Source of the DNA: Prunella strophiata
Lineage: Eukaryota > Chordata > Aves > Passeriformes > Prunellidae
Reading direction: 5' to 3'
Length of the DNA: 64,000 bases
NCBI GenBank assembly: GCA_036583965.1
Contig: JAZBQD010000015.1
Location: 71,960,330 to 72,024,329 of the forward strand
The notes beneath the pieces are model-generated. The model ran no database searches, was not told the origin of the DNA, and saw nothing but the letters and a program-made list of their open reading frames with translations. A program made the position numbers and the translations under genes. This document shows, piece by piece, positions 1-12,499 of this stretch. Within the stretch, counting starts at the first letter, position 1. Each line of letters starts with the position of its first letter.

Positions 1-1682
1 TAACACTTAACAAGATAATCTTTTTAAAGATGGCAATGAACTAGTGACATATAGATGTTGTTATTGACACAGATAAGGTTACTAGTTATATCAGCAAGCT
101 CTGAAATGTTATCTTGCTGTAGAAAGTCCCATACCTTCTCACAAGTTCTGTTCCTTGCAGTGCTGACTCCATCCTCCTTCTTCACCACAGCATTGCTAAC
201 TGAGTTCTGTCTCCTCCTCTCTTCTTGGTCCCTCCTTTTATATTACTCAATGTCATTGGAGGTACCTGTGTCCTATTAAGGGCACACCTGTTCCAAATCT
301 TAGTAATCAGAACAGCTGCAACTCTTTAGGGGGTGAAATTACCTTCAGTACTACCTCCCACATATAGATGATCCAATATCTTCATGCAATCGAAAGGAAA
401 CATCAATCCATGCTACTAGTAATGTACAACAGTTGTCCCATAGAAAGTTGCTTAAGCCGTTCTGTGCCCCTATGATTGCACACTTACATGCTCTAACATG
501 TCAACACTCACTATCAAATAGAAGTTCTGCCATAAGCCCCAACAGTAAACCAGGGTTTAACGTCATATGCAATGAAAAGCTTACAGAAGGAGAAAGGGTA
601 AAGGAAGATCCTCAGCAAAGAGAGAGATGAGTGAGGCAAAACATATGAAGGAGCAGAAGGAACCAATTAAGACCCTGATAAATTTAGAACTCTTTGCTCA
701 ATAAGGAGTGGAAAGCATATTTTATGTATTAACCCATGCCACATTTTTATAAACTTGTGTTATTGTAATGTTAGTACTACACTTGCATACAAATAGTCCT
801 ACTCAGAAAGGAAAAATTCTTTTCCATTTTGATTTTACTTGAAAGAAGACTGTAAACACCAGGCTGAGCACTGAAGTTTTCAACACTGGTAGCAGCAGGG
901 CTGTCTGGAGGGATGCTGTAGCTCGTGTTTCAGTGGAATGTGTCACCACTACATGAAAGATAGCTGTGTAATATTCTTTCCATCTAACATTACATCAAGT
1001 GATTCACACTAACACTCATTTCTTAAGCTTAACCTTTTAGTACAGCTTATGAAACATGGTGCAGTCTTCAAGCAGGATTATTATCCTTTTTGCTTTTTGT
1101 AACAAGGCAATGCATAAAACTACTTTCCATTGCTTTATGTGTCCCTAGTTTTCCCTAACCTGGATGAAGAGGCAGGAGTGGCTTTGTAACACTGGCTGCT
1201 CCCAGCCCCTCAACCTGAGGTACAAACCACCTGAACAACACACTTTGACTGCCTCCTTTTCCTTTGCTCCTAAATAAACTCAGTACTCCTCTAGTACTGT
1301 CTGTCTGATTCTGCCCACCAGGAGATGCTTCAGAAGAGCATGAAGAGTGGGCACCTGGGCCATGACCTGCTCCTGAAAGAGTTTTCCCATGTTTCTGCTG
1401 CTTTCTGTCCTACACACTCCTCCTTCCAGGCAAAATGGGCTGCTTTGGTGAGTTTGGCTCCCAGCAGCACTCTGAAGCTCAGTCCAGGTGTGGAAGCTGC
1501 AAGAAGGTATTTACAAACTGTGCTTTCTGGATTTGGATCGCTGCTTGAACAGACGGTCGAATATGCTTTGGAGCAGTGCAGAGCAGAAAACTACTTCTAA
1601 AACTGTAATTGCAGATCATAGCAATGAAGCAGCTAGACTAAGAATAAACACAGCAAATGTACACTCACCAGAGCCACTATAT

Positions 1683-1716
1683 ACACATGTACACACACAC
1701 CCATACACACACACAC
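1683..1716. repeat. CA-type microsatellite
   Basis: An imperfect run of AC dinucleotides (acacatgt, then acacacacac and ccatacacacacacac). No function is implied. Confidence 0.9.
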
Positions 1717-4144
1717 TTGGCAGTGGCAGCAGCTCAAATATAACTAGACTAAAAGCCATTTCTGAAGACGTTTCTAAGGTTACTCGGTTAAAACTGAGTC
1801 ATTGCACGCTGTTGCATATCTCATTTGAAATTCAGGATGAGCTCTAAGAATTGCCGTTTTTAAAACTTCAAGTTGTTTCATAATCAAATTTGTAGGAAAT
1901 TAATATAAATAATGCCATCTTCTCAATTAATTCTCACACAGATTTTGTTTTGGGCCATCTATGTAACTTTTTACTTGAATTTTTTAAAAAATGGATCTTA
2001 TCTGAATGTCTTCTCTTTTAAATATCTAAGTCTGGCACTGATACAGTTTGGCTTGTTTAGCACACTGAAATCCAGTAGTATCCATGAACTAGATAGCTCC
2101 AGGACAAATTTCTAGTATCATGCAAAAATAATTAAAACAAATGCATTATTTGTGTTTCTAGTAATTACTACAAATACTTTTTTTTTTTTTTAGTTGCCAG
2201 ATATAAAAAAGATTACTTAGTATAACACCATCCCTGTGATGACACATACATACCAATTCAACTTCACATTAATCACAGCAGGCAAACCATCAATCAGTGC
2301 AATGTGACAACTGCTCTCCATTCTTCCTCCTCCTCTCTCTCTCTCTCTCAAAAACCCCAAAAAACTTCAACTCATCTTTGGATGTTTTGAATAAGAAGCA
2401 AAACCACTATTTATTGAACATTAGCTTTTCAAAATACAATTGCTTGCTCTCCTTCTCAGTGGGTTTGATTTCTAACACAATGACTGAAAAACTCCTGCAA
2501 AAATATAATATACTTAGAGCTCAAATTCCAAACCTATTCTGAGCAAAAATACTTACAGAAAAAAGGAAGAAAGTAAGATTGCCTTAGTAGTATCCGTAAC
2601 GTCTGATCCTGGCTAACTCTAAACCATATGCTAATTTTAAGCCTCTGAGTAGTCCATTGGCTTCAGTGAATCCAGTGAAAGTCTAGGAGATTAGTCAGGC
2701 ACTTAACACTGCTAGCAAATGTGTAACTCTGGGCTGGCAGCGAGGCCACCAGGAACATGCATAAGAATGGCAGTGGAAAATAAGGGGTAGGAGCACACAA
2801 TAGGAAACCTTTGCAAAAGAATGGATCATGTGATAGAGCTCCTTTCAAGAACTACTTGAAAGGCATGTCACCACTGGGGGGAAAAAAAAAAAGGAAAGGT
2901 ATTTACTAACATACAGCTGCTTACACTGAGTCTTTGAAGTAGCAATATTTTCTCTGTCCAGGTCTGCCACCTAATACTTATTCAAGCTACACGATTTTCC
3001 ATTTGTTATAAAATATAACAACGAGGGTTTTTACATATTTTAAAATCAAATCCCTAAGAGATGAGTGACCCAGTAGCTTGTTCTGATCAACCCAGTACTT
3101 GGCAAAGTGAGTGTTGCTTTATCAATTTTGTCAAACTCAACAGCAAACTCAAATGGTCAATCACTACTTCCCTCCCACAGGAAAACCCACACAAAAATAC
3201 ACCAGCCATTTCCTAAATGCATGTATCATCTATAGGCTTTTTCTTTCACCAAAGCCATAAATCAGTAAATCAGGCAACGCCCTGCAGTAGGCTTTAAAAA
3301 GATGCAGGTTATGCAAGATGCAGAAGTCTTATCAAAAGCTGTTATTTAAAAGCAAGCCAAGAAAATGAATGTCAGTCCCTTAACTTCTATTCAAAACAAA
3401 GTAGAAAATTCTATTAGGAATGTCTATAGAAGCATTATTGGCCAAGAAGGCCAAAAGAGCCTAAATCCATGTTTCAACTTGGATTCAACTTGGATTCAAC
3501 TAACTGAGGACAAACAGCTTCTGTAGCACTTCAGAGTCATTATGCCAGACCCTAACCTCCAAATAAAAGTTTTGGACTGAGCTATCATCACAGATTTGAT
3601 ACTGCAATGCTATAAAGATACCTTCCTTAAAAAAACCAAAACCAAACCCCTAGTACAACACAAACATCAATGATAACAGTCCATAAACAGGAAAAGTACT
3701 GTGCCTGTTAGAAACTTCCCAAAGCAAAGACTTCTATCCTACAATAAAGGTAAGAAAAATCAGGCAAATACTAATAGCTCATAGCCAAGGTATATAAGTT
3801 TTAAATCGATTTTTTTCTCCATTCCCTTGATGCTGACAGTTCCATCCACATCTTTTTAGATTCAAACTCTTGCTATACAATGAAGTTAGAAAACTCCCAA
3901 AAATACAAAGTCTGTGGAAATGCTAAATTTCTACTGTACAAAGGCAATATTTAATACTTGTGGCCAACAGTGTGTTGGACTACAGCAGGAAGAAGTTGTA
4001 TTAATATAAATGGTAAATAAACCACTTAGTATTCTGAAACTCAGTATTTGACAATAGGCTTGATACAAGCATCCCGAGGTCTTGAATTTTACCTTAATTT
4101 AATGACACTGTCACTTTACTCATTCTGAAATTAAAATGTAATGT

Positions 4145-4166
4145 TATATATATATATATATATATA
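4145..4166. repeat. (TA)11 microsatellite
   Basis: Eleven uninterrupted TA units. No associated feature. Confidence 0.95.
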
Positions 4167-5161
4167 ATTATATAAAGTTTTAAAATCCCTGCCCTTTAAA
4201 TAGGAAAGAAATCCAGCAAATAGTTCTTACAAGGAGATAGATCAAAACTGTATTTTATTATTAGTTAATTCCATCTGTGTGTTTAGACACACAGGAATTA
4301 TATAGGATGCTGACAACAGCTGGAGTGGGGGAGGGGAGGTGGGTGAGAGGAGAAAGGGGGGTGAGGTCTTCACTCCAGTAAGAGTGAAGTACCTGACTGA
4401 TAAACTCGGCCTAACTTCTTTATGTATCCTATTTATCTTCAAATCTATTTATGTCACACAAGAGAACATATGAGCATAGCAGCTGTTACTATAGCAATGA
4501 AACTGAAAATTTTGAGAACACAAAAAACCCACCCCTGAAGGATGCTCAGTTTAGCAAAGAGATGGTTTAGAGAACAGCGCACCAGTATCTCACTTCTTGG
4601 ATCTGCTCAAAGTCTGCGTTTACAGAGACATTAAATCAGCTGTAACAGCCTGTTCCCCAAAGAGCACTCGGAGCCAAATCACCGCTACCTCTTACTCGGC
4701 ACGACTCGGTACACCGCGAGTTCCTGCTAAGTAACCCCAAACTTGTCAAGTACGCCTGAGCCGCCTGTAAATCCGGGGAAGAGCGATTCCCTGCAAAAGG
4801 CTCAGAGGTTCTGATGGCGGCAGAGAAGAGATTCGCCATAGTAACAAACCCCCCACCCGCACCGCGGGTCCCAGCGGGGAGCGCGGCGAGCCCCGCACCC
4901 CCGACAGCACGCACACCTGCCCGGCGCCGGGAGGGCGGGACGAGCCGGGACAACTCACCTACTTTGCTCAAGCAGCCTCTCCGAGCACGACCCGGGATGA
5001 AACCCACCACAACTCCCCCAAGTGCCGCTCCTCTGTCAAACGCCCCCCGCTCCCTCCCGTCCCCGGCCCTGCCCCCCGGCTCTCGCCCCTCGGCGGGGGC
5101 GGCGGCACCGCGCAGCCCCGTCCCCGCCGCGGACCCGAAGCGCTGCCGGCCGCGGTTTTAC

Positions 5162-5729
5162 CTGCGAGGGAGCCGGGTCTCTGCAGGGTGGCGGTGGCGT
5201 ACAGCTCCTGGGAGTGCTTGCTGTACTGATCGGCAGCGTGAACAAGCCGCTTGGTAGGCGACAGGGTGGCGTAAGTGCCGATGGTGGAGCTTAACTGGTG
5301 GATAGGAGAGGAGGAAATGTTAGACTGGACGGTGGGCGGGGAGGTCACTCGGATGGGGGACGGCGACAGTCCCGCCGAGGAGACGACGATGTTGATGGGC
5401 GAGCTGGTGCTGTAGGACTTGGCCAGGCGGCTGGGGGACTGCTTCGGGGAGGAGAGGCGCTGCGCGGTGGCGTAGGCGGCGCCCTCGGCGGCGGAGCCGG
5501 CCCGCGGCAGCTTGGTGGGGGAGCCGCCGGGCTGGGCGGGCAGCGGGGAGCTCACCCGCTGCGCCGGCAGCGTGGAGCTGGCGTAGTAGAGCGCGGCGGC
5601 GTGCTGGGGCTCGGGCAGGTGGAAGGCGCTGCCGTGGCTGGGCGCGAAGGGCTCCCGCGGCTGCGGGGCGGCGGGCGGCGGCGGCGGCTCCGGGCCGCCC
5701 GGGTGGGCGCCGCGGCTCCCCGGGCCCTG
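5162..5729 (-). CDS. CTNND2: CTNND2 GC-rich Ser/Pro-rich exon (568 nt)
   Basis: This is the largest CTNND2 exon in the window. The acceptor is cccgcag (AG at 5730-5731), with a second usable AG at 5727-5728, and the donor gtaaaac starts at 5161. It starts in phase 0 and ends after one base. Features in order: Gly/Pro-rich start with a [10 protein letters not shown] proline run (candidate SH3/EVH1 ligand, inferred), [101 protein letters not shown] and TLQRPGSLA. The many SP/TP sites fit the known heavy phosphorylation of this linker. The C-terminal half is nearly identical to mammals. The proline/alanine half is divergent and shorter, and GLSPSPIRV has an extra Ser-Pro compared with human GLSPIRV as I recall it. 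The exon sits in a CpG island. The next exon (GSRASYSSQ in mammals) is not in the window. Confidence 0.95.
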
Positions 5730-5733
5730 CTGC
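5724..5733 (-). other. CTNND2: Tandem NAGNAG splice acceptor
   Basis: The acceptor of the 568-nt exon reads gcagcagggc on the minus strand, so two AG dinucleotides lie three bases apart. Using the first gives an exon starting CAG GGC (an added Gln); using the second starts at GGC. The preceding exon ends ...SYSQ, so the two products differ by Q versus QQ. Mammalian CTNND2 as I recall it has a single Q followed by GTTSRAG, which fits use of the distal site. Both forms keep the frame. Actual usage cannot be judged from sequence. Confidence 0.7.
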
Positions 5734-7188
5734 GGGAAGGAAAGGCAGAGGCGTCAGCGGGCGCCCGGCTCCCCCGGCCCTGAGCGGGGCGGTGCGGGCC
5801 CGCCGGCCGAGCAGCCCCCGGCCGCACGCAGCCCCCTCGCTGACCTCGAACCAGGCCGGCACCCGGCGCCCGCGGGATTACGGGAGTCGGTAATCTGCTA
5901 AAGCATGCCCGGCCTTTCGGGGAAAACACAGCCGCCGGCTCGGCCCAAGGGGCGTCGAAAACTCCTCCCGACGGCTGAAGCCGGCACCCGGCCGTGGGGC
6001 ACAGCGCTCCGGGGCGCCCGTTCCGGAACGCCCTCGCCTGCCAGCCCCTAAACCAGGCAGGGTTTCGCCCCGGGTCAAATACTTACGTACGTACATACAC
6101 ACAGATAAATACACCCGCGCCCCTTATATTCTGCCTACATTAGAGAAGAGCGGCCGAAGCCTTAGAAAAGCCTTTAATCGAGTAACTTTCCTCAGTTTCC
6201 AGCAATCTGTGTCCCTACGAGGAGAAGCACCGCAGCAGGAGCTGGCTGCCCCCTGCGGCCCCGGGCTGGGAGAAGGGGCGGAGGGCGGGGAAGCCCGGGC
6301 GGGGCACGCCGAGCCCCCTGGCAGCACGGCGAGCGGCTCCTCGCACCCAGCTACGCGGCACCGAGGGGCGGGGGGCACGGGAGGAGCTGCCGGGGCCGGG
6401 CGCTTCCCTGGGCCGCATCCAGCGGGGAATCTGCACGGAGAAGGAGGGAGAGAGCTCCCTGAGCCGACCCCCTGGCCGCGGGCAAGGCGGCGCTGAGCTC
6501 CCTTTAAGACCAGTAATTGAGCGGGGCTGGGAAGAGGGAGCCAGAGAAAATCCTCAGGAGATGCTGCCTATGAGAAATTTCGGTTCTGTGCCTGAGCCGC
6601 TTCTGAAGCCGCCCTCACACACAGGCGGCTCCCCCCTTTTTTTTATCGGGGATCTTGGGCTCAAGAGATCATCTGTGAGTCTGGAAACATTAAAATCCTC
6701 TCATAACTGCACCCCGCAGTGAGTGAGAGCTCAGCGCTCTGTTGGAAGATGCTCTGTTAGATTCAGATACTTTTTTTTTTTTTTTTTCCTGGTTAGGCAG
6801 GGATTTACTTGGAACCTCAGAAAGTGCTCTGGATCCTCGGAGTTGACAGCATAGTTTGAATCGGTCTGACCAGTGCTTTGCCCAAACACATGCACACGCC
6901 TCTCACCAACTGATTTCCTTAGCCAGAAGAAGCTTTAAAATGTGAATAATGAATTTTGTGACTCAATTCAAAGAGGTGTTGTGAATGCCAACAGTATCAT
7001 TGTTATACATTGAATAGCAATATGGTTTTCCAGTAGCATTTTACAAAAAAACAAGTGGGCAAAAGCACCATGTTCCTGGTATGAAATTTGATTTATTTGC
7101 ACTAGGATACTCAATAATCGGAGCAGAAAATAAACAAGATTGAAAATGCCAGAAATCTGTACTTCTTCCTATATACGCCCACTGGAGA

Positions 7189-7212
7189 TTTTTTTTTTTT
7201 TTTTTTTTTTTT
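7189..7212. repeat. Poly(T) run
   Basis: Twenty-four consecutive T. It could be the tail of an unrecognised minus-strand retroposed sequence, but nothing supports that. Confidence 0.9.
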
Positions 7213-9219
7213 ACTTTTGGAGCCTGCTCCTCATCTTAAATGCTTTGTGTCTGGAGGAAGAATATGTATTTTCCTAAACAGAGACAAGAAACAAGGCTTT
7301 GGAGAAGCGCCTCCTGGAGCTTTGCTCCCAGTTGTTAGGAACATGGAAGAAGCTACCAACACTGACATTGTTCAGGCTTCTTAAGAGACCACTACCAGAC
7401 CCAAACCTCCCTGGCTTTGAGGTTTTGTACCTCACAGAGCAATGGCTTTACACATAAGTGTAAACTGTTCCACTCCAGGTGCTCTGTATGGTGACTGCCA
7501 GGTGAGCAAAGGGCTCACAGATGGAAGTAGCTGCTCTCTTTTAAGCTGGACTGTTTGGATTGCAGCAGCGAGTAACAAACACCACAGCTTCAAGTACAAG
7601 TCTTGACATTCTCAAAAATGGTCAACAAGCTCAAGTTGCTCATTTGAAAGGCTCCTAACAAAAACCAGGAAGGGATACTGTGGGAACATCAGCAAACTTT
7701 TAAAAGCTACTTTCACGCTGAGCTACTTACCGTATATGCTTTAAACTGGAAAGAAGGACTAATCTTCAGCTGACTGTCCAATAATGTATTTGACAGGAGT
7801 ACAGTTTTCATTTTCCACGTTTAGACTATATAGTAACAACTTTCATTAAACAAAAACAGGTTGGCATGATTCAAAACAACATGGGCAGAGAAAATTTTGC
7901 ACTTAACAAAATGTCATTCAAACTAGCTACATTATCAATTGATATCTGTTAAATTTTACTTTTTGGACTGTTAAGTGGCATACTAATAATAATAAGTTTG
8001 TAAGAAACAGTGTTCCAAAATACAGTCTTCTGCAGTGTTACCAGTGCACCAGTTACTTCTTCAACACACTGGTAATGCATTGGTAACTTTAACAGTTTGC
8101 TGATGATCCTAAGGGTTTTAGGCAAGCACTGTCATCATGTATACAAAATTTCTTTTTCTAATCTACTTCTACACTGCTTAATGTGTCAAGGATTTAGAGT
8201 AATTAATTTCAAATAAACCAGTATTATCCCATATTCCTCATAAATCGCTGTAAAGCTGCAGGCATTCTAAAAGCACTAATTCAAAAAAACCCCAAAAAAT
8301 CCCATTTCATGATGATTTGTTATAGGGAACAAGGTGTAGTGGTGGGACACAATAATTAAATGCTTAATTAAAAATACAGTATATAGCACTTCCTAAAAAG
8401 CCAAGCATTTGCTCTGTGTGAAGGAGAGAACTTATGGATGAACAGATTGCAATGAAAACACTAGCATGCAGTATTTTCTAGGATGTGACTAATCTCAGAC
8501 CTGTCTTAAATGTACCGTGAGGTTCTTAAGTTTTTTCAAAGGGCCAAGTGTGCAGTAACATTCTCCACACATCTTTTCAGAGTCAGAATGTGGTTTAGTT
8601 TTCCATTGTGTTTTTCCCTGTCTGTGGCTTAAGACAGACATAAAGAAACATCATTGTTCACCCTGCAATGTGACATACTTCATATGGAAAAATGAAATAC
8701 AATGGTATTTTTCCCTTATTTTTTTCCATTCATCCATTATTTTTGTCAACCTGATAACAAAACTGTGTTTAAGCTAATTAACTAAGAACAAATTTGCTTC
8801 TCAGTAAATATATTCACTACCATCATCCTGTTTCATAGATGTGAACAAAAATCAAGGACTTTCTTACTACAGTCCTATGAATATCTATTCCAAGACACAG
8901 GGCTTGAATTTCCCTGGCATCCCAATGAAAAGTAGCCTTGCTTATTTGGATTCGATATATGGATTCTGGTATATCCTTTTTAGAAACAGGAATGTGTGAA
9001 AAAAAAATGAGAACATTAACACAGCTATAAAAATATTTTCTTTCCCATTTAATGTTACTAAGAAGATAATTTTCTACTGATTCAAAACAGTATCTTTAGA
9101 GCTTCATACAGAAAATTACTGGGAGTATCCAGTTGGGTTATAGGAGACTAGAGAACAGTCTAACTGTTGTTTGCCTGTTCATTCAAGCATTTAATGCCCT
9201 GAATTCCAGGAAATCAGTA

Positions 9220-9350
9220 TTTTTTGGGTTGGACTTTTTGTGGGTTTTTTGTGGGTTTTTTTGGTTGTTTGGTTGTTCTTGTGTGGCGATTTTATTGTTG
9301 TTGTTGTTTGGTTTTTTGGAGGGGTTGTTTGTTTTATTTGTTTGTTTTTA
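9220..9350. repeat. G/T-rich low-complexity block
   Basis: About 130 bases made almost only of T and G, in tgggttttttg, ttggttgttt and gttgttgtt patterns. The open frame across it encodes only Phe, Leu, Val, Gly and Cys in low-complexity runs and is not a gene. Confidence 0.85.
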
Positions 9351-12300
9351 TAGTCCAATTGATAATTTACATTAGAACTTTAACCAAGAAAGAGTAAATA
9401 AAAGACTGAAATATAAGATTACTATTCTGTAGAGTAGAATTGAGAGGGGCAAATAACTGTGTTGACTTATTTATTCTGCAGAAAATTTTTCATGGATAAG
9501 GAATTACAAAATGGCTAGACAACTTAAAGTGAAACTTTGTGATCAGCTGCTAATTATGAATCAGTATATTGATTCTTGGAGATTGCTTCCAGAGGTTTTG
9601 CATGCTCATCTTAGGTCTGGATGAACTTCAGTTTAGCAGTAAATGCCAGTTCCAGTTTTCAGCTTGTTTTACTCTCCGGATCTCTTTACCTTTTAAATTT
9701 CAAACAAGTCACATCTGATGAACACTAACATAGTCATACACAGTACACTGTGGTCCACAAGAAGACCATTTTCCTTGATTTTTAGGGAGGATTTTCCAAG
9801 TTGTGTAGAAAACCTCCTTCCAGGTCCCCTTTGGCTTTTAAATATTGGTTTGTGTGTGTTGGTAGCTTTAGGCAGAAAACTCATTAATCCTGACTAGGGT
9901 TTTCTAGAGACATTCCACAGATACAGCTCGGTTTCACAGTCTCAGTGATGCTCTGAGCTTTTTTCAGAGACTGCTAGACTTGCCAGTCTGTTGAGGGCCA
10001 CTTTTTTTCCTGTAAGCCCAAAGAACCTTCCATAAGGCTTCACTCAAAGCATCACCCTGCTGTGGTGCAATGCCTCAATCAACACTCTTACAAAGGGTAG
10101 AAGAGGGCATGGAAATTGCATAACATTCTCTAGTCTTGGGATGCACCCTTCAGGCTTTGGGCAGGACCTATAGAAGGATCTGCAGGACTTCTTTAATGTC
10201 ATTTGTAAGTTCCTGACCTGACTAGGAAGATGCTACCCATGTTCAAATGCTCTTATACAATAACAGATGCCAGACTATACTTCTGGATCCCTCAAATATG
10301 GCCTATTCCATCTCTTTCTCCTGATTTTGTTCCATTGTTCCATTCCAAAATTCCAACGCTATTAGGAAAATTTGTCGGCCTACCTGATCCTGCTCTCAAA
10401 GGTCATACATATAGATGAAGGTAGGAAATTGTAGTCTTCTACATCCACAAACAGAATTGTGTGAGATCTTTTCAGAGTGTTCAGAGATGGTCCATCTCTG
10501 GTTTTAAAGCAGCAGTGAATGCTACAGTCATTACCTGTGGCAGAATCAAAGCAGGATCACAAATTTCCACTGCCATAATCTCTACTAGTGAATTGTCCTC
10601 CGAGTGCTGTAATAAGAGTAATCTGTCTTAAAATTTCATCTTGTTTCCTTTTATGACAGAAAAATTCTTATGTTTATATTTGGAATTTAGTTATAAACAC
10701 ATCATCATTGGCCATACCTACCAGAAAGGCAATCTTTATTTTAGCTTTTATCTGGGTAGGTTATCAAGCAGCCTGTTACCTTGTGGCCAGTTTACAGTTT
10801 CTGCTTAAAAACTTAACGTGTTCTAGCACTTATTTGTTAGTGAGGTGTGGTGGTCTGATGAATGACAAACTTATGACTTGTTTATAGGAAAAAGGAGACA
10901 ACTTAGAACACTAACTGTAAAAAATGAGTTTTCAAGACTTTTTAATCACCCTTTAATTTATTTTGTTTTTGTTTTTAAGGTTTTCCAATTCTGTGCCAGC
11001 TTTTTCAGTCCAAAAGCATCAGATGCACAGGATAATACATGGTAGGGATTTACCTGTGTTGCTGCCACAGCCTCTGAAAAGACTACAACATTACCAACAG
11101 CTAAACAAGTCCTCATCCAGAATGTAAACTTCCTTTCCTGTCCCCTTGCAAACACATGGCAGAGCATGCAGAAAACCACTCTTTTTAGTACATGCTATGC
11201 TTAGTACTCCTTTGATATGTCTGCATCATAAGATGATCATTCTCAAGGTTGCACTAAACCTGGTTGGACACTGAGTTTGAAAAGCAGTTTTCAGTGGGGA
11301 AGCAGAGTAATTCCCTGCCAGAGGAGCAGTTTTTGCTACACAATCCTATCCCAGTAGTATTTAGAAGATAAAAGTTTTGTATTCTAAAGTAGGCAAAGCA
11401 CTGGAAAAACTCTATGATCTATAATGAACTCCACCAAATTGACAAAAATGTTAGATTGCACTTTGCATCACTATACAGGAAGTCCCAAGACTAATTAGTT
11501 TCTCTTTTTTATACAATTGCATTTTCACAAATTGTTCTTGCTGTCACAGCTGGCCTTGGGACTATTTACATTTGTTTTGCAAGCATTTGGACTATCATTC
11601 ATGTTGAGAGATAGCTATATTCCTTGCACACAAATACCAAAGGAAATTATCACAATCTGAGAAGCTTCAGCTCCTGAGGCTTATTTTAATTATAATAGGT
11701 ATAGCAAAACAATTCTTAGGATTGACTTTTTTTTTCCCTGTAATTGTGGGATCAGTAATGGTCATATTCAGAATTTTTCATTTTGACTTCTGAATTTTCC
11801 TCTTCCTGTTTACCTCTTTTAAAACCTCTTTTATATACTTTTAATGGTATTAATTGTTTATGTGGCAGCTTGTTAGTATTTTCAAAATATATTTTAATTC
11901 ACCTGAAGTTAATTCATCTGAAGTTGTCAGGCATCCTTTGCAGCGTCATGGTGTGAAAAAATTATTAAGAATTATTTTCCTGCAGGAATATCTACCCTAC
12001 AATGTGGAGGAAAGTAAAAAGAAAATCTATTTCCTGTCCTCTCATACCAAGAAAAACAAAGGATATAAAATGTTGCCTTTCTAACTTACTAATTACCCTT
12101 CTAAAGGAAACCAGTTCTCTCTGAAGCTGATGGTTCATGAGAGCTTCTCAGATCTAAGCAATGCCTGATCAGTGTAATTTCAACTAAAAAAAAAATCTAG
12201 ATCATTAATTTTTTCCCCTCCATAAATTCATCTTTTTCTATCAATGAGTATAATAGAATTTATATTAAGAATATATCTATTTCTGACCTCTATAGATCTG

Positions 12301-12499
12301 CACGATTTTTCTTCCTGCCTTAAAAAAAAAAAGATTCTTTCTCCTTCCCCTCTCACTTCTACTTTGTTTCTGTTGCTCTCATAACCTGCTCCATTTCCAT
12401 CATCTTATTTTTCCAGCCTCCTTAAAGACTGCATCACAGTCTTTCAGGCTAACCCCCAGGGTCTGATGCTTTTCAAAAAGCACAACTCCAGATGACACT

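Larger units (their letters stand above)
1..4809. other. Intronic DNA downstream of the 568-nt exon
   Basis: AT-rich CTNND2 intron (minus-strand sense, following the donor at 5161). It contains a CA-type microsatellite (1683-1716), a TA dinucleotide run (4145-4166), short A or T runs and an aataaactc string near 1273. I see no exon, RNA gene or recognisable transposon. The mammalian next-exon sequence (GSRASYSSQHG) was looked for on the minus strand and not seen. Confidence 0.6.
4810..6510. promoter_or_regulatory. CpG island over the CTNND2 GC-rich exon
   Basis: This 1.7-kb block is strongly GC- and CpG-rich compared with the AT-rich DNA on both sides. It covers the 568-nt exon and extends about 0.35 kb into the downstream intron and 0.8 kb into the upstream intron. 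The upstream flank holds GC-box-like gggcgg strings (for example near 6280-6380). Long open frames occur on both strands here, but CpG-rich DNA lacks stop codons, so they are weak evidence of coding. The island could be only the product of a GC-rich coding exon, or an internal promoter for a short CTNND2 transcript or an antisense RNA. I cannot separate these from sequence. Confidence 0.55.
6511..12499. other. Intronic DNA without genes
   Basis: Part of the 8.9-kb CTNND2 intron between the 173-nt and 568-nt exons. It is AT-rich with a 24-base T run (7189-7212) and a G/T-rich block (9220-9350). The short open frames here have no recognisable similarity. No exon or repeat element was identified. 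Confidence 0.6.

Noticed and set aside
1200..1320. LTR-like end with aataaactc
   Set aside because: Only a polyadenylation-like string was found; no TATA box, borders or second copy could be identified.
4636..5010. 124-codon minus-strand open frame downstream of the CTNND2 donor
   Set aside because: It lies past the splice donor and does not resemble the next CTNND2 exon. It is most likely intron read-through in GC-rich DNA.
4814..5257. 147-codon plus-strand open frame starting MAAEKRF
   Set aside because: It lies in the CpG island, where stop codons are rare, overlaps the CTNND2 exon antisense, and its composition (Pro, Ala, Arg, Ser) is what GC-rich DNA yields by chance.
5320..5862. 180-codon minus-strand frame in the CpG island
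   Set aside because: It is the wrong frame of the 568-nt CTNND2 exon plus upstream intron; the true frame is fixed by homology and splice phase.
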